NCBI GenBank assembly: GCA_018659605.1
Contig: JABJMA010000070.1
Coordinates: 1-34,079, forward strand
From: Rickettsiales bacterium
GTDB taxonomy: Bacteria > Pseudomonadota > Alphaproteobacteria > Rickettsiales > JABIRX01
Direction of reading: 5' to 3'
Length of the DNA stretch: 34,079 nucleotides
The position numbers and the translations under genes were made by a program. The notes under the pieces were generated by a model that was not told the origin of the DNA, searched no databases, and worked only from the letters and a program-made list of their open reading frames with translations. Each line of letters begins with the position of its first letter. The stretch's first letter is position 1. This document shows, piece after piece, positions 33,245-34,079 of the stretch.

Positions 33245-34079
33245 TTAATGACGTCCTCCAGCTGGATTGTTAGGTGCTTGTGAACCAGGGCAATCTTCTA
33301 TGTTAGGAGTTGTATCTAATATCCCTTCGAGAAATTCTGCTCTAGGGGCTGCTGAGCTTGAACTACTAGATTGGGCATGACTATTATTGATTGATTTTTC
33401 TTGTTCTTTTATAACATCATAAGCAATCTGTCCTCTTTGCATATCGGTTAAAGTATCATGTTCGTTACCCAAATATGAGGCAATATTAGCCATTACCTCC
33501 CCACTGCCATTTAACATTTTTGGTATTTTACTTACATCTCTTTCCCTCGCTTGAGGAGTGTCTTTATTCTTTTCATTTAAAAACTTTGTTTTTTCTCTTA
33601 TTATAGAAGCCTCTCTATCAACTTTAAATAACCCACTGGCAGCATTAGTTATTTCATTAGAACCGCTCACTTTATAAAATTCGATTAATGTTTGATGCCT
33701 ATCAAGCATTTCTTGCTTTCTTGGTTCAGTATCAACCATTAATTCTGCAGCGCCATGCATTAATAATAAATCAATAACCTCGGTTGGATTGTTGGCATGT
33801 AGAGCTCCACCTAGAGTATATTTATTAGGTTTTGCACCATTATCCAAAAGCAGCTGAATAGTTTCGATTGGATGATTGTGAATTAGAGCATTATTTAGAG
33901 TATATTGATTAGGAGTTGCACCATTATCCAAAAGCAGCTGAATAGTTTCGATTGGATGGTTGTTCTTTAGAGCTTCATCTAGAGTATGTTGATTAGGAGT
34001 TGCACCATTATCCAAAAGCAGCTGAATGGTTTCGATTGGATGGTTGTTCTTTAGAGCTTCATTTAGAGTATATTGATTA
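33245..34079 (-). CDS. Ankyrin-like repeat protein, partial (5' part beyond window)
   Basis: The frame is open from the right edge to a stop at 33245, about 277 residues, so the N-terminus is missing. Residues near the edge are tandem 28-residue units such as NHPIETIQLLLDNGA with TPNQYTLNEAL between. They resemble the helix-turn-helix of ankyrin repeats but are five residues shorter than the usual 33. The last unit (NNPTEVIDLLLMHGA) is diverged. A charged non-repeat region follows, with IPKMLNGSGEVMANIASYLG, then a serine run and a Pro/Gly-rich end (APNNPAGGRH). Such proteins are often host-interaction effectors in intracellular bacteria; no function is shown here. Confidence 0.8.
   Translation of the reverse strand, partial: NQYTLNEALKNNHPIETIQLLLDNGATPNQHTLDEALKNNHPIETIQLLLDNGATPNQYTLNNALIHNHPIETIQLLLDNGAKPNKYTLGGALHANNPTEVIDLLLMHGAAELMVDTEPRKQEMLDRHQTLIEFYKVSGSNEITNAASGLFKVDREASIIREKTKFLNEKNKDTPQARERDVSKIPKMLNGSGEVMANIASYLGNEHDTLTDMQRGQIAYDVIKEQEKSINNSHAQSSSSSSAAPRAEFLEGILDTTPNIEDCPGSQAPNNPAGGRH
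33834..34079 (-). repeat. 84-bp tandem repeat in the ankyrin-like gene
   Basis: The anchor GCACCATTATCCAAAAGCAG begins at 33834, 33918 and 34002, an exact period of 84 bp (28 codons). The units are nearly identical at DNA level near the right edge and diverge toward the gene's 3' end. The array continues past the window. High nucleotide identity points to recent amplification or gene conversion. Confidence 0.92.

Overview
The window is about 34 kb of AT-rich bacterial chromosome, densely packed with housekeeping genes on both strands. Gene content points to an alphaproteobacterium: a nuoA-B-C-D block, a fused ispDF gene, a DUF1467-type small membrane protein, a hisG-hisD pair and a split gcvPA/gcvPB. 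The low GC, the ankyrin-like repeat protein at the right edge and the biotin genes suggest a host-associated lineage of the Rickettsiales or Holosporales kind. The histidine and tryptophan genes would be unusual in the most reduced members. The lineage is inference; no rRNA gene is present to settle it.

Layout, left to right. 1-2331: complex I genes nuoD (cut by the edge), nuoC, nuoB and nuoA, transcribed leftward. 2492-4564: bioF and bioB, head to head with 9 bp between start codons. 4618-7404: a small hypothetical ORF, glycerol kinase and two tandem VOC-fold genes, leftward. 7679-8638: a LysR-type regulator divergent from the VOC genes; the space between them carries a 23-bp perfect inverted repeat placed almost symmetrically. 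8631-9720: prfB with its programmed +1 frameshift. 9884-9960: tRNA-Pro(TGG). 10031-11005: a quinone-oxidoreductase-like gene.

11172-20991 is a long rightward run: hisG, hisD, truB, rpsO, pnp, gcvT, gcvH, gcvPA, gcvPB. It joins histidine synthesis, tRNA and mRNA processing, and the full set of glycine-cleavage-specific proteins (T, H and both halves of P; the shared L protein is not here). 21086-23481 runs leftward: trpS, nadA and a membrane-anchored HTH gene. dut (23588-24034) runs rightward into a 300-bp spacer built of GC-rich palindromic repeats, one of which forms a good intrinsic terminator. 24336-28766 is a leftward group of recG, pyrC, a DUF1467 gene and trpC. rpsT (leftward) and ispDF-pgpA (rightward) diverge; mutM and tilS run leftward. 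The right end holds the C-terminal part of an ankyrin-like protein with 84-bp tandem repeats.

No insertion sequence, CRISPR array, prophage or defence system is visible. The parts that ordinary annotation explains least are the mirrored LysR/VOC promoter region, the GC-rich repeat family, the 28-residue ankyrin-like repeats and a structured element downstream of gcvPB.
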